From positions 186,001-250,000 of the forward strand of contig NZ_CP094466.1 of the NCBI RefSeq assembly GCF_023347255.1: 64,000 nt of DNA, in the 5' to 3' direction. The notes beneath the pieces were generated by a model that made no database searches, was not told the origin of the DNA, and saw only the letters and a program-made list of their open reading frames with translations. This stretch comes from Faecalibacterium sp. I4-3-84 (GTDB lineage: Bacteria; Bacillota; Clostridia; Oscillospirales; Ruminococcaceae). A program made the position numbers and the translations under genes. Positions 7,608-16,307 of this stretch are shown piece after piece (positions within the stretch are counted from its first letter, which is position 1; every line of letters starts with the position of its first letter).

Positions 7608-8924
7608 TCAATGATTTTTTAAGGCTTTTCGTATTTTCCCCATATTATTTTTCAAATCACGCCGAATATCTTCATCCTGCCCATATTCTTCTTCGGCGTG
7701 TTCAATATAAGTAAAATAATTTCCTCGTTTGCTCTTTGCACCATGTTCAGAATAAAGCGTATACAGACCAGAAAGATTGATATGATTTCCTTTTCCAGTA
7801 TACCCTCCTGTTTTTGCAATATTTTTTGCCTTTCTGTACATCCGATAATAGTATTTAGCCGTTGTTTTAGAACGGATAAACACTTTCTTTCCATCGAACG
7901 AAAATCCCAAGAAATTGATAAACTTTTTACTATCGTCTGCATCTTTAGAAACCGCTTTTCCGATATTCTCAACTTCTTTTTCTACATAACGGAAATATTG
8001 CGTTTTGCTTGGCTCTAGTATCAATCTTGGCGCACTGGCGATAAACTCTCGCACTTCTGAAAAAACATTCAAAACTTGACCTTCCGGTCTATCTGGCAAC
8101 ACTACTATAAAATCATCGCTATACCTCATATAGAATCCTTTATATTGTTCTATAAGGTCATGGATTTTCCTATCAACTTCTAACATATAGAGGTTTGCCA
8201 GCATTCCGCTGATTGGCGATCCCTGTGGAATTCCGTAATGATTTCTATTCGATTGTATATGAGAACGATTGTTTTTATATTGCTCTGCTGTCAATACCCT
8301 TGATTGCTTATTGAGCGCACGATGGCCTGCTTTGTTATCTTTCAGCGCATTTATTTTCAACAAGTCCGTCAATTCCCATTGACTAAACAATGTGATGTTC
8401 TTAAAAACATTATAATGGTCCTTCGGCAGTCTTTCACATCCCAGTAAAGAGCACCATTGTTTTTTCAAATAAGCATGATCTAAGTTATCAAAGAAATGCG
8501 TAAAATCGCCAATCATCACATAGCAGTTCTCTGTTTTACGGATAAAATCGTAGGCAGCTTTGGAGAATTGAATATTGCTCTTTCCTAAATTAGTACGATA
8601 AGCAACAGCAACATCAGAAATCCTATCACTAATTGTTCTCTCATTATACAATTCATTTAAAATGTGACTGTAATACTGATAAATACACCGATCAATATGC
8701 GCTGCATAACAAATATCACGGGTTTTAGGAACCAGTCCTTTTTCTTTATTAAATTTGCTCATATCCATTTCATAGTGGATAAAGGGGTAGAAGCCGTGCA
8801 TTGCAACAGATTGCGGATTCGAAACGTAATCTGTTACATGACCAATATCAGTTTTTACATCAAAATGTGCATAATACCGTTTGATTTTCCGAATAGTTTC
8901 TTTATCACTCAACCAAGCATCCAT
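7608..8924 (-). CDS. DRT-type antiviral reverse transcriptase, probable class 2 (UG2)
   Basis: The 438-residue protein has the reverse-transcriptase palm: motif A with Asp140 in GDFTHFFDN, motif B GIPQGSPISGMLANLYM (231-247), and the catalytic YSDD at 268-271. Its N-terminal region (KRYYAHFD near 15-22, YPFIHYEMD near 46-54, KTRDICYAAHID near 67-78) lacks the retron, group II intron and DGR accessory domains. By memory it fits the defence-associated Drt2 group; that assignment is not checked. The ATG at 8924 has AGGGGA seven bases upstream; a TTG at 8930 is too close to that site. The gene follows its own structured leader RNA and is AT-rich against its surroundings, which suggests recent transfer. 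DRT2 enzymes copy an adjacent non-coding RNA by rolling circle upon phage infection. Confidence 0.8.
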   Translation of the reverse strand: MDAWLSDKETIRKIKRYYAHFDVKTDIGHVTDYVSNPQSVAMHGFYPFIHYEMDMSKFNKEKGLVPKTRDICYAAHIDRCIYQYYSHILNELYNERTISDRISDVAVAYRTNLGKSNIQFSKAAYDFIRKTENCYVMIGDFTHFFDNLDHAYLKKQWCSLLGCERLPKDHYNVFKNITLFSQWELTDLLKINALKDNKAGHRALNKQSRVLTAEQYKNNRSHIQSNRNHYGIPQGSPISGMLANLYMLEVDRKIHDLIEQYKGFYMRYSDDFIVVLPDRPEGQVLNVFSEVREFIASAPRLILEPSKTQYFRYVEKEVENIGKAVSKDADDSKKFINFLGFSFDGKKVFIRSKTTAKYYYRMYRKAKNIAKTGGYTGKGNHINLSGLYTLYSEHGAKSKRGNYFTYIEHAEEEYGQDEDIRRDLKNNMGKIRKALKNH

Positions 8925-8939
8925 CTTCAATTCCCCTAA

Positions 8940-9237
8940 AATGCAATATCCACCGGCACGAGGAATAGCGTCTCTAAGCCGGTGGATATACGTTTGACGT
9001 GGTTACCCCTATTACCATAAAGGGTTTTCAGAGTTTCCAGCTATTCTGTTAGCGCAATCATCAATTATGGTATAATCGACGAGGAGGCGATTGTCTTGAT
9101 TCTTGGAATCACTCTGATTATAGCTTCAACTACATCAGCATCAACAACCGTGTCAACTGTGCTGCTAAATGTTCTCGAGAACATTCTAGCAGGATGGTTG
9201 ACAACAATCTCCTTCCCTCATACCTTTTGTATGAGGC
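8940..9237 (-). ncRNA. structured RNA upstream of the reverse transcriptase (candidate DRT template RNA)
   Basis: From a predicted start near 9237 the RNA can fold into several strong hairpins. In RNA order these are CCTCATAC-AAAAG-GTATGAGG at the 5' end, a long arm CTGCTA-g-AATGTTCT with AGAACATT-TAGCAG enclosed by TGTCAAC/GTTGACA, a TATAATC/GATTATA pair, and a perfect 12-bp stem ATATCCACCGGC/GCCGGTGGATAT (8945-8982) just before the ribosome site. About 300 nt upstream of an RT gene is the layout known for DRT2. The sense strand carries a stop-free frame from 9217 to 9068. No experimental ends are known. Confidence 0.6.
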
Positions 9238-9243
9238 ATTTTA

Positions 9244-9271
9244 ATTATAGCACTTTTTACCAAGTAATCAA
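9244..9271 (-). promoter_or_regulatory. promoter of the RT leader RNA
   Basis: On the minus strand TTGATT (9266-9271) and TATAAT (9244-9249) are separated by 16 bp, placing the RNA start near 9237, at the edge of the first hairpin. Confidence 0.65.
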
Positions 9272-9299
9272 TGCTGTTCATAATAAATTAACCTGCCGT

Positions 9300-10014
9300 T
9301 GTGCATAGTCCGACTTATTATATTAACTTCATTAAGATGTTTTAGTAGCCCATCCTTAATTTCAAAGTTATGCCGCAATTTTCTGGCTCGCAGCACCTTA
9401 ATTCCGATTCAATAGTCCTACCCTTTTCACTTTACTGCCATAAATTTTTCAAATTTCTCTTGACGAATTCCACATACAGTGGTATTTTTCTTGTAAATCC
9501 CACCGATTTTGTTGAGTAGCCTGAATCTCTCCACAAGATGTGGTCGTGTTCATTTTGAATACAGCCTCTCCGTGGATTATCCCTAAAAGATTTACCGCCC
9601 CGCAACACACCCGATCATTTTGCCGCCGTTTCACCCCGACAAAATCCTTCGCCTGTACTGCGTGGGCGGTATTTTTCTTTTCCGGGAAGCACCGTACCTT
9701 GATAATTTCATTAGCCGTCCGAACGCGATACCGGCTTTTCAGTCAACGCTGCTGCAAAACAGGGGCAGGAACTTCGTTCGGAACAACCGGTGACCCCCTT
9801 ACATGAGCAGCACCACCTCTACTTATTTTTTGCGTCTTAACAATTCGGAAACATTTGTCGAAAGTTGATTTTGAGCGCAGCGGTAGAGGGCAAGAACCGT
9901 CCCATGGCCACAAATTTTCAATTCTTGAAAATCTTGTGTTCCACCGGGACTTCACATCTGCAACTCTTGTGAGTTTTGATGTGATCTTGTTGGGGCGTGC
10001 CTGCCCCAAACCCT
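9300..10014. other. intergenic and decayed region before the mob gene
   Basis: No complete gene is supported. Two short frames look like coding debris: a minus-strand tail (9449-9634) containing GEAVFKMNTTTSCGEIQATQ, and a plus-strand piece (about 9588-9793) containing GGIFLFREAPYLDNFISRP. Neither has a recognised family or a ribosome site. The final part (9850-10010) resembles non-coding leader sequence upstream of mobilisation genes. Confidence 0.4.
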
Positions 10015-10085
10015 GCTCATGGTTCGCACCTGACGGTGCGAACAGCAACGGCGTGTCGTGCTTACATAACTTCACCGAGGAGTTA
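10015..10085 (+). other. candidate origin of transfer (oriT)
   Basis: A perfect inverted repeat GTTCGCAC-ctgacg-GTGCGAAC (10022-10043) is followed by AGCAACGGCGTGTCGTGC and TTACATAACTTC, just upstream of a mobC-type gene. A hairpin plus nick-region next to mobC is the usual place of oriT in mobilisable elements. The nick site is not known. Confidence 0.45.
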
Positions 10086-10105
10086 TCGAACAGACAGGAG
10101 GTACA

Positions 10106-10894
10106 ATGACCAAAACGAATGTTCAACCGATTCCTAGCAATTCTCAGCACCACGACACGCCGAACAACAAAACGCACATCATCAAGTTCCGTGTGACAGC
10201 GGAGGAAAAAGCGTCACTGGAACTCACTTGCAAACTCCTAAATCTCTCCCTCTCCACTTTTATCCACCGCGCCATCCACAACGTCAAGATCGAGAAAACG
10301 GTCATCGTTGCCGGCGGTGGCGAAGAAACCCTGACTGCCGTTTCCACTCTGCTTGCCCAGTGCAGCAGGGTGGGCACCAACCTCAACCAGCTTGCAAGGC
10401 ACTTCAATTCTGGCGGTGCGGACACCGAGCAGATCCGGGCGAAACTCCTTGACGAACTTAATGTGCGAGTTTTTCTGAAAATTGTAGAGCAACTAGAACT
10501 AAAGAAAGTGACCTTTATTAGCATCAGAGAAAATCTTGATACTTCTACATCTATCGGAAAGTTCGCTGTATCTATTTTGACCGAATTAAAACAGCTCGAG
10601 CATGAAAATCTTCTTGAACGTCAGCGTATTGGAATTGAGCAAGCTAAGGCTGAGGGAAAGCACAAAGGTAGAAAACCGATTGAAATAGACGAGACACAAT
10701 TTGAAAGATTGTATAACGACTGGCAAAATGGAAAAACAACACCTAAAATTATGATGAATGAACTCCATCTGAAACCTGCAACATTCTGGCGCAAGGTTAA
10801 AGATTATCGTAACCGCAACAAAATAACAGATGCTCCGACCATGAGACGGTGGCACAGCGACTCGGCGGAAGCAAATAATAAAGAGGAACTTTGA
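10106..10894 (+). CDS. MobC-resolvase chimera
   Basis: Residues 1-118 are a MobC-type relaxosome accessory protein: an RHH-like region (HIIKFRVTAEEKASLELTCK), then LLAQCSRVGTNLNQLARHFN. From about residue 119 the sequence changes to the second half of a serine resolvase: SIRENLDTSTSIGKFAVSIL, ELKQLEHENLLERQRIGIEQ, GKHKGRKP, then a C-terminal helix-turn-helix (TPKIMMNELHLKPATFWRKV). The catalytic serine and the first half of the resolvase are absent. Base composition falls sharply to AT-rich at about 10460, marking the join. The frame is intact, so a fused protein could be made, but neither parent function is assured. GGAGG precedes the ATG. Confidence 0.8.
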   Translation: MTKTNVQPIPSNSQHHDTPNNKTHIIKFRVTAEEKASLELTCKLLNLSLSTFIHRAIHNVKIEKTVIVAGGGEETLTAVSTLLAQCSRVGTNLNQLARHFNSGGADTEQIRAKLLDELNVRVFLKIVEQLELKKVTFISIRENLDTSTSIGKFAVSILTELKQLEHENLLERQRIGIEQAKAEGKHKGRKPIEIDETQFERLYNDWQNGKTTPKIMMNELHLKPATFWRKVKDYRNRNKITDAPTMRRWHSDSAEANNKEEL

Positions 10895-10895
10895 A

Positions 10896-11612
10896 TTGGG
10901 TAATAATCTACTAAAATACCTTGTAAAGTTTGTAACTGAAGAAGCATATGCAAATGACTTGCTCGACGGAAAACTATTTATGCGTCCGGCTCGATATTTT
11001 AGAAGCCTTGAATCAGAAAACTTGGATCATAGTCGAGGTGACCAGACAGAGGGAGCAATTTTTGCAGATACCAGAGGAACAGCAGTTAACTATCTTGGGT
11101 TTTTTCAAAATGATGACCTGCCAATTTTTTGTACATATACTGTTTACGAGAATGACATAGCAGATAATAGAATTGCAATTTCAAAGAAAGTTATAGAAGA
11201 ATTCAACTGCGAGCAAGGATTTGCTGTACTCATAGACTATCTTGGATTCAAACAGGATTTGGAAAAAACAAAAGCAGCGCAAGGCATAAATTATTGTGAG
11301 CATACGGTGTTGTATCAACCGCCCTCAAGAGATAAGTCAAAAGAAATGTTCGTAAATGGAACGGTTGAAAACCTTTTTTATAAATCTCCCCGATATCAAT
11401 ACCAAAGAGAGCATCGTGTTGTAATGGGAGAAATCATAGACGGAGTTCAGATTATTGACGGAAAAAGAGTTCCTAACTACTTTTTTGATGGATGGAAAAA
11501 GCTCGAATCTAAAACATATAAAATTCAAGAAAAAATCCACTATAATCCAATAAAAATATCATTGGCTTCATCAGAGCAATCTTCGGATTTTTATATGCTG
11601 AAGTTACCATAG
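10896..11612 (+). CDS. unrecognised 238-aa protein, island cargo
   Basis: A TTG start with AGAGGA about nine bases upstream. The protein is soluble-looking, without signal peptide or membrane segments. Recognisable patterns are an N-terminal LVKFVTEEAYANDLLDGKLF followed by RPARYFRSLE and a SRGDQTEGAIF segment, and later RYQYQREHRVVMGE. I recall similar short gut-Firmicutes proteins with an F-x-L-dGkLymrp...yFR...GD-x-EG pattern but know no function. It is strongly AT-rich, overlaps nothing, and follows the resolvase half with one base between stop and start, so the pair was probably transferred together. A defence or anti-defence role is only a guess from its position. Confidence 0.6.
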   Translation: MGNNLLKYLVKFVTEEAYANDLLDGKLFMRPARYFRSLESENLDHSRGDQTEGAIFADTRGTAVNYLGFFQNDDLPIFCTYTVYENDIADNRIAISKKVIEEFNCEQGFAVLIDYLGFKQDLEKTKAAQGINYCEHTVLYQPPSRDKSKEMFVNGTVENLFYKSPRYQYQREHRVVMGEIIDGVQIIDGKRVPNYFFDGWKKLESKTYKIQEKIHYNPIKISLASSEQSSDFYMLKLP

Positions 11613-11631
11613 AATATCCAAATACAGTTAG

Positions 11632-12252
11632 TTGGGGCGGCGCAACCTCACCCCGGAGCAGAAGAAGTTCCTCATTGGAAAGCAGTACAGTGTGGAGCAT
11701 CGAAAGCCCGGTGAAAACGGCAACAACCAGCACACGACTGCTTCCAAGAAAACCATACAGGAGGAATTGTGTCAAATTGACACAATTCCTCCCACCTCTG
11801 CGGAAGCAAGCATCCGCAAGCAGATTGCAGAGCGGAACAATGTCAGTGAATCCTATGTTGTCCGCTCGGAAAAGTTCATGCGGGGCGTGGAGATCATGGA
11901 GCAGATGATGCCCGGTACGAAAGAGAAGGTCCTGTCCAGGCAGTTCAAAGTCCGTGATGCCGATATGCACCGCCTCGCCAGAGCCGATTTTCCGAACCTC
12001 AAGCAAATCGTGCACGAAATTCTGCACCCGGAGGCCCGCCCTGCTCCGCAGAAACGAATCTACGGGATCAACTATTCTGCACTGGAAGCTGCCGTCCGGC
12101 GAATCCAGCAGGATGTTGATTTCCTGATGAAGTATCTCCCCCAGGTGCCTGATGATGCCTATGTGAAAATGGAATCCATGAAGATCCTAAAACAGCACAA
12201 GGCGTATATGGCACAGTTTGAAGAACTGCTGAACGATAAAAAAGTCGCATAA
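11632..12252 (+). pseudogene. ParB-like DNA-binding protein, N-terminus missing
   Basis: The frame resumes GC-rich sequence directly after the AT-rich cassette and reads NLTPEQKKFLIGKQYSVEHR, GENGNNQH, IRKQIAERNNVSESYVVRSEKF, then a long helical tail ending NDKKVA. This is the C-terminal half of a ParB-nuclease-type plasmid or phage protein. The N-terminal ParB/sulfiredoxin-like domain is absent, and an in-frame TAG lies directly upstream of the TTG at 11632. The gene was cut when the resolvase-238-aa cassette arrived. Whether a short product is translated is unknown. Confidence 0.65.
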
Positions 12253-12395
12253 CAACAGGCCCTTGTAAGCCATCAACGAGCCACCAGCCGCAAGAGCAGG
12301 GTGGAAAATATCTGCGCCCTTGCGCCTGATAAAAACTGGAACTTTGATTTTCTCGCCCGGCTTTGCCACGGTGGGACGATCAAAGGAGCGTGCGT

Positions 12396-12520
12396 TTGAA
12401 CAAAAAGAAAAAGTCCACAAACACTTCCCCCTACCCCGATGAAGTCATTGACCGTCTGGCACGGGCATTCTACCCGGCCATCCTTGCCTGCTGGAACAGC
12501 GAGGAAGGTCAACGGTCACT
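12396..12520 (+). pseudogene. small element-encoded protein, truncated
   Basis: TTG at 12396 has AAAGGAG seven bases upstream. The first 40 codons (KKKKSTNTSPYPDEV, then LARAFYPAILACWNSEEGQR) look like a small protein common in gut mobile elements. After about 12515 the frame turns into non-sense (GARPLHLLH...) and reads out of frame across the integrase remnant. It is a truncated gene. Confidence 0.5.
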
Positions 12521-12569
12521 TGTCGGGGCAAGGCCCCTCCATCTGCTTCACAGACCGTTCGGTTGCTCA

Positions 12570-12590
12570 AAAGCCCCACTGGGGCTTTTG
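12570..12590 (+). terminator. relic hairpin
   Basis: AAAAGCCCC-act-GGGGCTTTT forms a 9-bp stem ending in T residues, within the debris between the truncated small gene and the integrase remnant. Confidence 0.5.
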
Positions 12591-12693
12591 TTGCTGCGCA
12601 AACGCAAGCTTGTCTTTGGCAGGCGGAGCAGGCTCATATCTCTGGCAAAGAAAAACAGGAAGTTCCCGTTGGGGGAACTCCCTGCCTTACTTA

Positions 12694-13095
12694 AAGGTCG
12701 TAAAAAGTACGGTCAGCATCGGCAGTCCGAAATCCAAAGACAGTATCCGGGATATTCCGGTGCCGCTGAATGTCCGCTCGTGTGCCATCAAGCTGCGGGA
12801 TACCAACGACCAGTTCATCTGGGAAAGCCCCAAGACCGGCTTGCCCTGCAATCCCACCCATTTCCGGGATGTGTTCCGCAAATCTCTGGAAGAAGCGGGC
12901 GATGTCCGCTTGCTCACGCCGCACAGCTGCCGCCACACCTATGTGTCGCAGATGCAGGCGTTGGGCGTGGATATCCAGACCATCCAGAGCATCGTAGGCC
13001 ACGCCGACACCGAGATGACTGAGCATTATCTCCATGTTCAGGAATCCATTCGGCAGAGTGCAATCCAGTTGTTCAGTGAGGCGTTTTCAGCCTGA
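12694..13095 (+). pseudogene. tyrosine integrase, only the C-terminal catalytic part
   Basis: The last about 134 codons match the catalytic half of a phage-type integrase: SPKSKDSIRDIPVP, then PHSCRHTYVSQM (the H-x-x-R box), GHADTEMTEHYLHV (second His and the nucleophile Tyr) and the tail LFSEAFSA. The N-terminal arm and core-binding domains and the first catalytic Arg box are gone, and no start codon with a ribosome site exists. It cannot mediate recombination. Its 3' end lies 137 bp from the tRNA-Pro gene, the normal position of such integrases. The last 33 codons are duplicated at the left end of the island. Confidence 0.85.
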
Positions 13096-13235
13096 AAATT
13101 GGACGGAACGGCACTAATTAGACCAGATAAAATCTTTGGCATTGTGGTCAAAATTGTGGTCAAAACCAAATGAGGTCAGCCCACAAACAAAAAAATCCAA
13201 CGATTTCTAACGTGAAATCGTTGGATTTTTGGTCC
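12995..13235. repeat. right copy of 241-bp direct repeat (attachment site at tRNA-Pro)
   Basis: Same content as 2816-3056, but here the TGGTCC end runs on into a complete tRNA-Pro gene. This is therefore the tRNA-proximal attachment site of the island. Confidence 0.85.
13184..13224 (-). terminator. tRNA-Pro terminator
   Basis: On the minus strand CCAACGATTTC-loop-GAAATCGTTGG (13197-13224) is followed by a run of T residues (complement of 13184-13196), directly downstream of the tRNA. Confidence 0.8.
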
Positions 13236-13307
13236 GAGTGGCGAGAATCGAACTCACGGCCTCTTGAACCCCATTCAAGCGCGCTACCAAAACTGCGCTA
13301 CACCCGG
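13230..13307 (-). tRNA. tRNA-Pro (GGG)
   Basis: The minus strand folds as a cloverleaf. Acceptor CCGGGTG pairs with CACTCGG (one G-U), and the discriminator A is followed by an encoded CCA. The anticodon stem CTTGA/TCAAG closes the loop ATGGGGT, giving anticodon GGG for CCC codons. The T-arm is GTGAG-TTCGAAT-CTCGC. The 3' end is the integration target of the island. Confidence 0.92.
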
Positions 13308-13442
13308 ATATCGACCGCCGCTTCCCTACCGAAGCGTGGCGACATGAAATATTATACTCAGATGCAGCAGTTTTGTCAACCGATTTTTGCAATTTTCTTT
13401 GCTTTTTTCTCAAAAAGTCTGATTTTTGCGAAAGTACGCGCT

Positions 13443-16307
13443 TTATTTATTTTGCTCTTTTTCTTGCAGGAGCTTGTCTTTTTCCAAAAGCGGTTTCAGA
13501 TATTGACCGGTAAAGCTGCCTGGCACCTCTGCCACCTGTTCAGGCGTGCCTTCGGCCACGATCTCACCGCCTGCACTGCCGCCTTCAGGGCCAAGGTCAA
13601 TGATATGGTCGGCGCACTTGATAAGATCCAGATTGTGCTCGATGACAATAACCGTGTTGCCCGCATCTACCAGCTTCTGCAGCACCTCGATCAGGCGGTG
13701 CACATCTGCAATATGCAGGCCGGTAGTAGGCTCGTCCAGAATATACACGGTCTTACCAGTGCTGCGGCGGGCCAACTCATTGGCCAGCTTCACGCGCTGT
13801 GCTTCGCCGCCGGAAAGGGTGGTGGCGCTCTGGCCCAGTGTTACATAACCAAGACCCACGTCCAACAGGGTCTGCAGTTTGCGGGCGATCTTGGGCTGGT
13901 TGGAAAAGAATACCACTGCTTCCTCCACGGTCATGTTCAGCACATCGGAGATGGTCTTTTCCTTATACTTCACTTCCAGCGTTTCGCGGTTGTAACGCGC
14001 CCCCTTGCATACCTCGCAGGGCACGTACACATCCGGCAGAAAGTGCATCTCGATCTGCAGAATACCGTTGCCCTCACAGGCTTCGCAGCGGCCGCCCTTG
14101 ACATTAAAACTGAAACGCCCCGGGCCGTAACCGCGCATTTTGGCATCCTGCGTCTGGGAGAATACCGTGCGGATATCATTGAACACACCGGTATAAGTGG
14201 CCGGATTGGAGCGCGGCGTACGGCCAATGGGCTGCTGGTCGATACCGATGACCTTATCCACAAATTCCAGCCCTTCTACCCCATCGCATTTGCCTGCGCG
14301 GGAACGCGCACCGTTCAGCTCGCAGGCAAGCGTCTTATACAGAATTTCGTTGATGAGGCTGGACTTGCCGGAGCCGGAAATTCCGGTAACGCAAATAAAC
14401 TCTCCCAGCGGGAATTTCACGTCGATATTGCGCAGGTTATTTTCCCGTGCACCCCGTACAGTAAGGTAATTGCCGTTGCCGGTGCGGCGGGTCTGCGGCA
14501 CGGCAATGCGTTTGCGGCCGGAGAGATAATCGCCGGTGATGCTGCGCTTTGCCTTGCAGATGTCCTTCACGCTGCCAGCAGCTACGATCTCACCGCCATG
14601 CACGCCTGCGCCCGGGCCTACATCCACGATATAATCCGCGCTGCGCATGGTATCTTCATCGTGCTCTACCACGATCACCGTATTGCCGAGGTCGCGGAGA
14701 TTTTTCAGGGTGGCAATGAGCTTGTCGTTATCGCGCTGATGCAAGCCGATGGACGGCTCGTCCAGCACATAGAGCACGCCGGAAAGCGCACTGCCGATTT
14801 GAGTGGTCAGGCGGATGCGCTGGCTCTCACCGCCGGAAAGAGTGCCTGCTGAGCGGGCCAGCGTGAGATAATCCAGACCCACGCTCTGCAAAAACTGCAG
14901 GCGGTTCCGGATCTCCTTCATGATCTGCCCGCCGATCTGCTTCTGCTTTTCGGTCAGGTTCGGCTCGTTCTCGGCAATGAATTTCAGCTCGTCCCGGATG
15001 GACATTTCGCAGAAATCGCTGATGTTCTTATCCCCGATGGTCACAGCCAGCACCACGGGTTTCAGGCGCTTGCCGTGGCAGTCCGGGCACTCCACGCCGG
15101 ACATGAAGCTGCCGATTTCTTCCTTCATCCACTCGCTGTTGGTCTCGCGGAAGCGGCGCTCAAGGTTCTCCACGATGCCCTCGAAGGTATTATAATACAC
15201 ACCGCTGCCGAACTCATTCGTGCGGTGCATCTCAATTTTTTCGCCATTAGTTCCGTACAGCAACGCATTGACAGCTTCGGTGCTCATCTCTTTGATGGGC
15301 GTATCCAGCGTAAATCCGTACTTTTTTCCAAGACCCAGATAATACATTTCGGATACAGACCCCTCGGCATAGTACCAGCCGCTGGCCTTGATGGCACCCT
15401 CACGGATGGAAAGGTTCCGGTTGGGCAGGATGCGTTCCTCGTCCACCCGCATAAAAGTGCCAAGGCCGGTACACTTTTCGCAGGCTCCCAGCGGGTTATT
15501 GAAGGAGAAGAGCCGCGGCGACAGGTCGCTGATGGAAATGCCGTGCTCCGGGCAGGCAAAGTTCTGACTGAAGGTCATGCACTCGCCGCCGATCACATCC
15601 ACCTCGGCGATGCCGCCGGTAAGCGCCAGCGCGGTTTCCAGCGAATCTGCCAGACGGCCCCGGATGCCCTTGCGCATGGCAAGGCGGTCCACCACGATCT
15701 CCACCGTATGCTTGATGTTCTTTTCCAGCTTGATCTCTTCGTCCAGATCATACAGGTTGCCGTCGATCTTCACACGAGCATAGCCACCGCGGCGGGCAGC
15801 ATCCAGCTCTTTCTGCTGGGTGCCTTTGCGCTGGCGCACCACAGGAGCCAGCACCTGAAACTTCGTACCTTCGTCCAGTTTGAGCACCGCGTCCACCATT
15901 TCGTCCACGGTCTGCTGGCTGATCACCCGCCCGCACACCGGGCAGTGGGGCACACCCACGCGGGCGTACAGAAGTCGCAGATAATCGTAGATCTCCGTCA
16001 CGGTGCCCACGGTGGAACGCGGGTTGTGGCTGGTGGTTTTCTGGTCGATGGAAATTGCCGGTGACAGGCCGGTAATCTCGTCCACATCGGGCTTGTCCAT
16101 GCGGCCCAAAAACATGCGTGCGTAGCTGGAAAGGCTTTCCACATAGCGGCGCTGGCCGTCGGCATAGATGGTGTCGAACGCAAGGCTCGACTTGCCCGAA
16201 CCGGAAAGGCCGGTCATGACGATCAGCTTTTCCCTCGGGAGGGTCAGGTTAACATTTTTCAGGTTGTGCTCGCGGGCACCTTTGATGACGATCTTATCGT
16301 TTGCCAA
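13443..16307 (-). CDS. uvrA: excinuclease ABC subunit A
   Basis: A 954-aa UvrA with two ABC ATPase modules: Walker [14 protein letters not shown] near the start and [13 protein letters not shown] in the second half, signature LSGGE twice, and [11 protein letters not shown] / [11 protein letters not shown]. The zinc-finger cysteines are present ([26 protein letters not shown]). UvrA dimers find bulky DNA damage and load UvrB. TTG at 16307 ([15 protein letters not shown]) is chosen because GGGAGA lies upstream; the open frame further left runs inside uvrB. It overlaps the uvrB end by 14 bp, so the two genes form one operon. Confidence 0.97.
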   Translation of the reverse strand: MANDKIVIKGAREHNLKNVNLTLPREKLIVMTGLSGSGKSSLAFDTIYADGQRRYVESLSSYARMFLGRMDKPDVDEITGLSPAISIDQKTTSHNPRSTVGTVTEIYDYLRLLYARVGVPHCPVCGRVISQQTVDEMVDAVLKLDEGTKFQVLAPVVRQRKGTQQKELDAARRGGYARVKIDGNLYDLDEEIKLEKNIKHTVEIVVDRLAMRKGIRGRLADSLETALALTGGIAEVDVIGGECMTFSQNFACPEHGISISDLSPRLFSFNNPLGACEKCTGLGTFMRVDEERILPNRNLSIREGAIKASGWYYAEGSVSEMYYLGLGKKYGFTLDTPIKEMSTEAVNALLYGTNGEKIEMHRTNEFGSGVYYNTFEGIVENLERRFRETNSEWMKEEIGSFMSGVECPDCHGKRLKPVVLAVTIGDKNISDFCEMSIRDELKFIAENEPNLTEKQKQIGGQIMKEIRNRLQFLQSVGLDYLTLARSAGTLSGGESQRIRLTTQIGSALSGVLYVLDEPSIGLHQRDNDKLIATLKNLRDLGNTVIVVEHDEDTMRSADYIVDVGPGAGVHGGEIVAAGSVKDICKAKRSITGDYLSGRKRIAVPQTRRTGNGNYLTVRGARENNLRNIDVKFPLGEFICVTGISGSGKSSLINEILYKTLACELNGARSRAGKCDGVEGLEFVDKVIGIDQQPIGRTPRSNPATYTGVFNDIRTVFSQTQDAKMRGYGPGRFSFNVKGGRCEACEGNGILQIEMHFLPDVYVPCEVCKGARYNRETLEVKYKEKTISDVLNMTVEEAVVFFSNQPKIARKLQTLLDVGLGYVTLGQSATTLSGGEAQRVKLANELARRSTGKTVYILDEPTTGLHIADVHRLIEVLQKLVDAGNTVIVIEHNLDLIKCADHIIDLGPEGGSAGGEIVAEGTPEQVAEVPGSFTGQYLKPLLEKDKLLQEKEQNK

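Noticed and set aside
8941-9000. CRISPR-like repeat
   Set aside because: A single perfect stem only; no repeated units with spacers here or elsewhere in the window.
7608-9240. Retron or diversity-generating retroelement
   Set aside because: RT is longer than retron RTs, and no msr/msd-type layout, no template/variable repeat pair and no Avd gene were found.
13170-14852. Long plus-strand open frame (560 codons) antisense to uvrA
   Set aside because: It is the complement of a conserved uvrA gene and crosses the tRNA; similar long antisense frames opposite uvrB, capD-like, gltB and pcrA arise from GC-rich codon bias.
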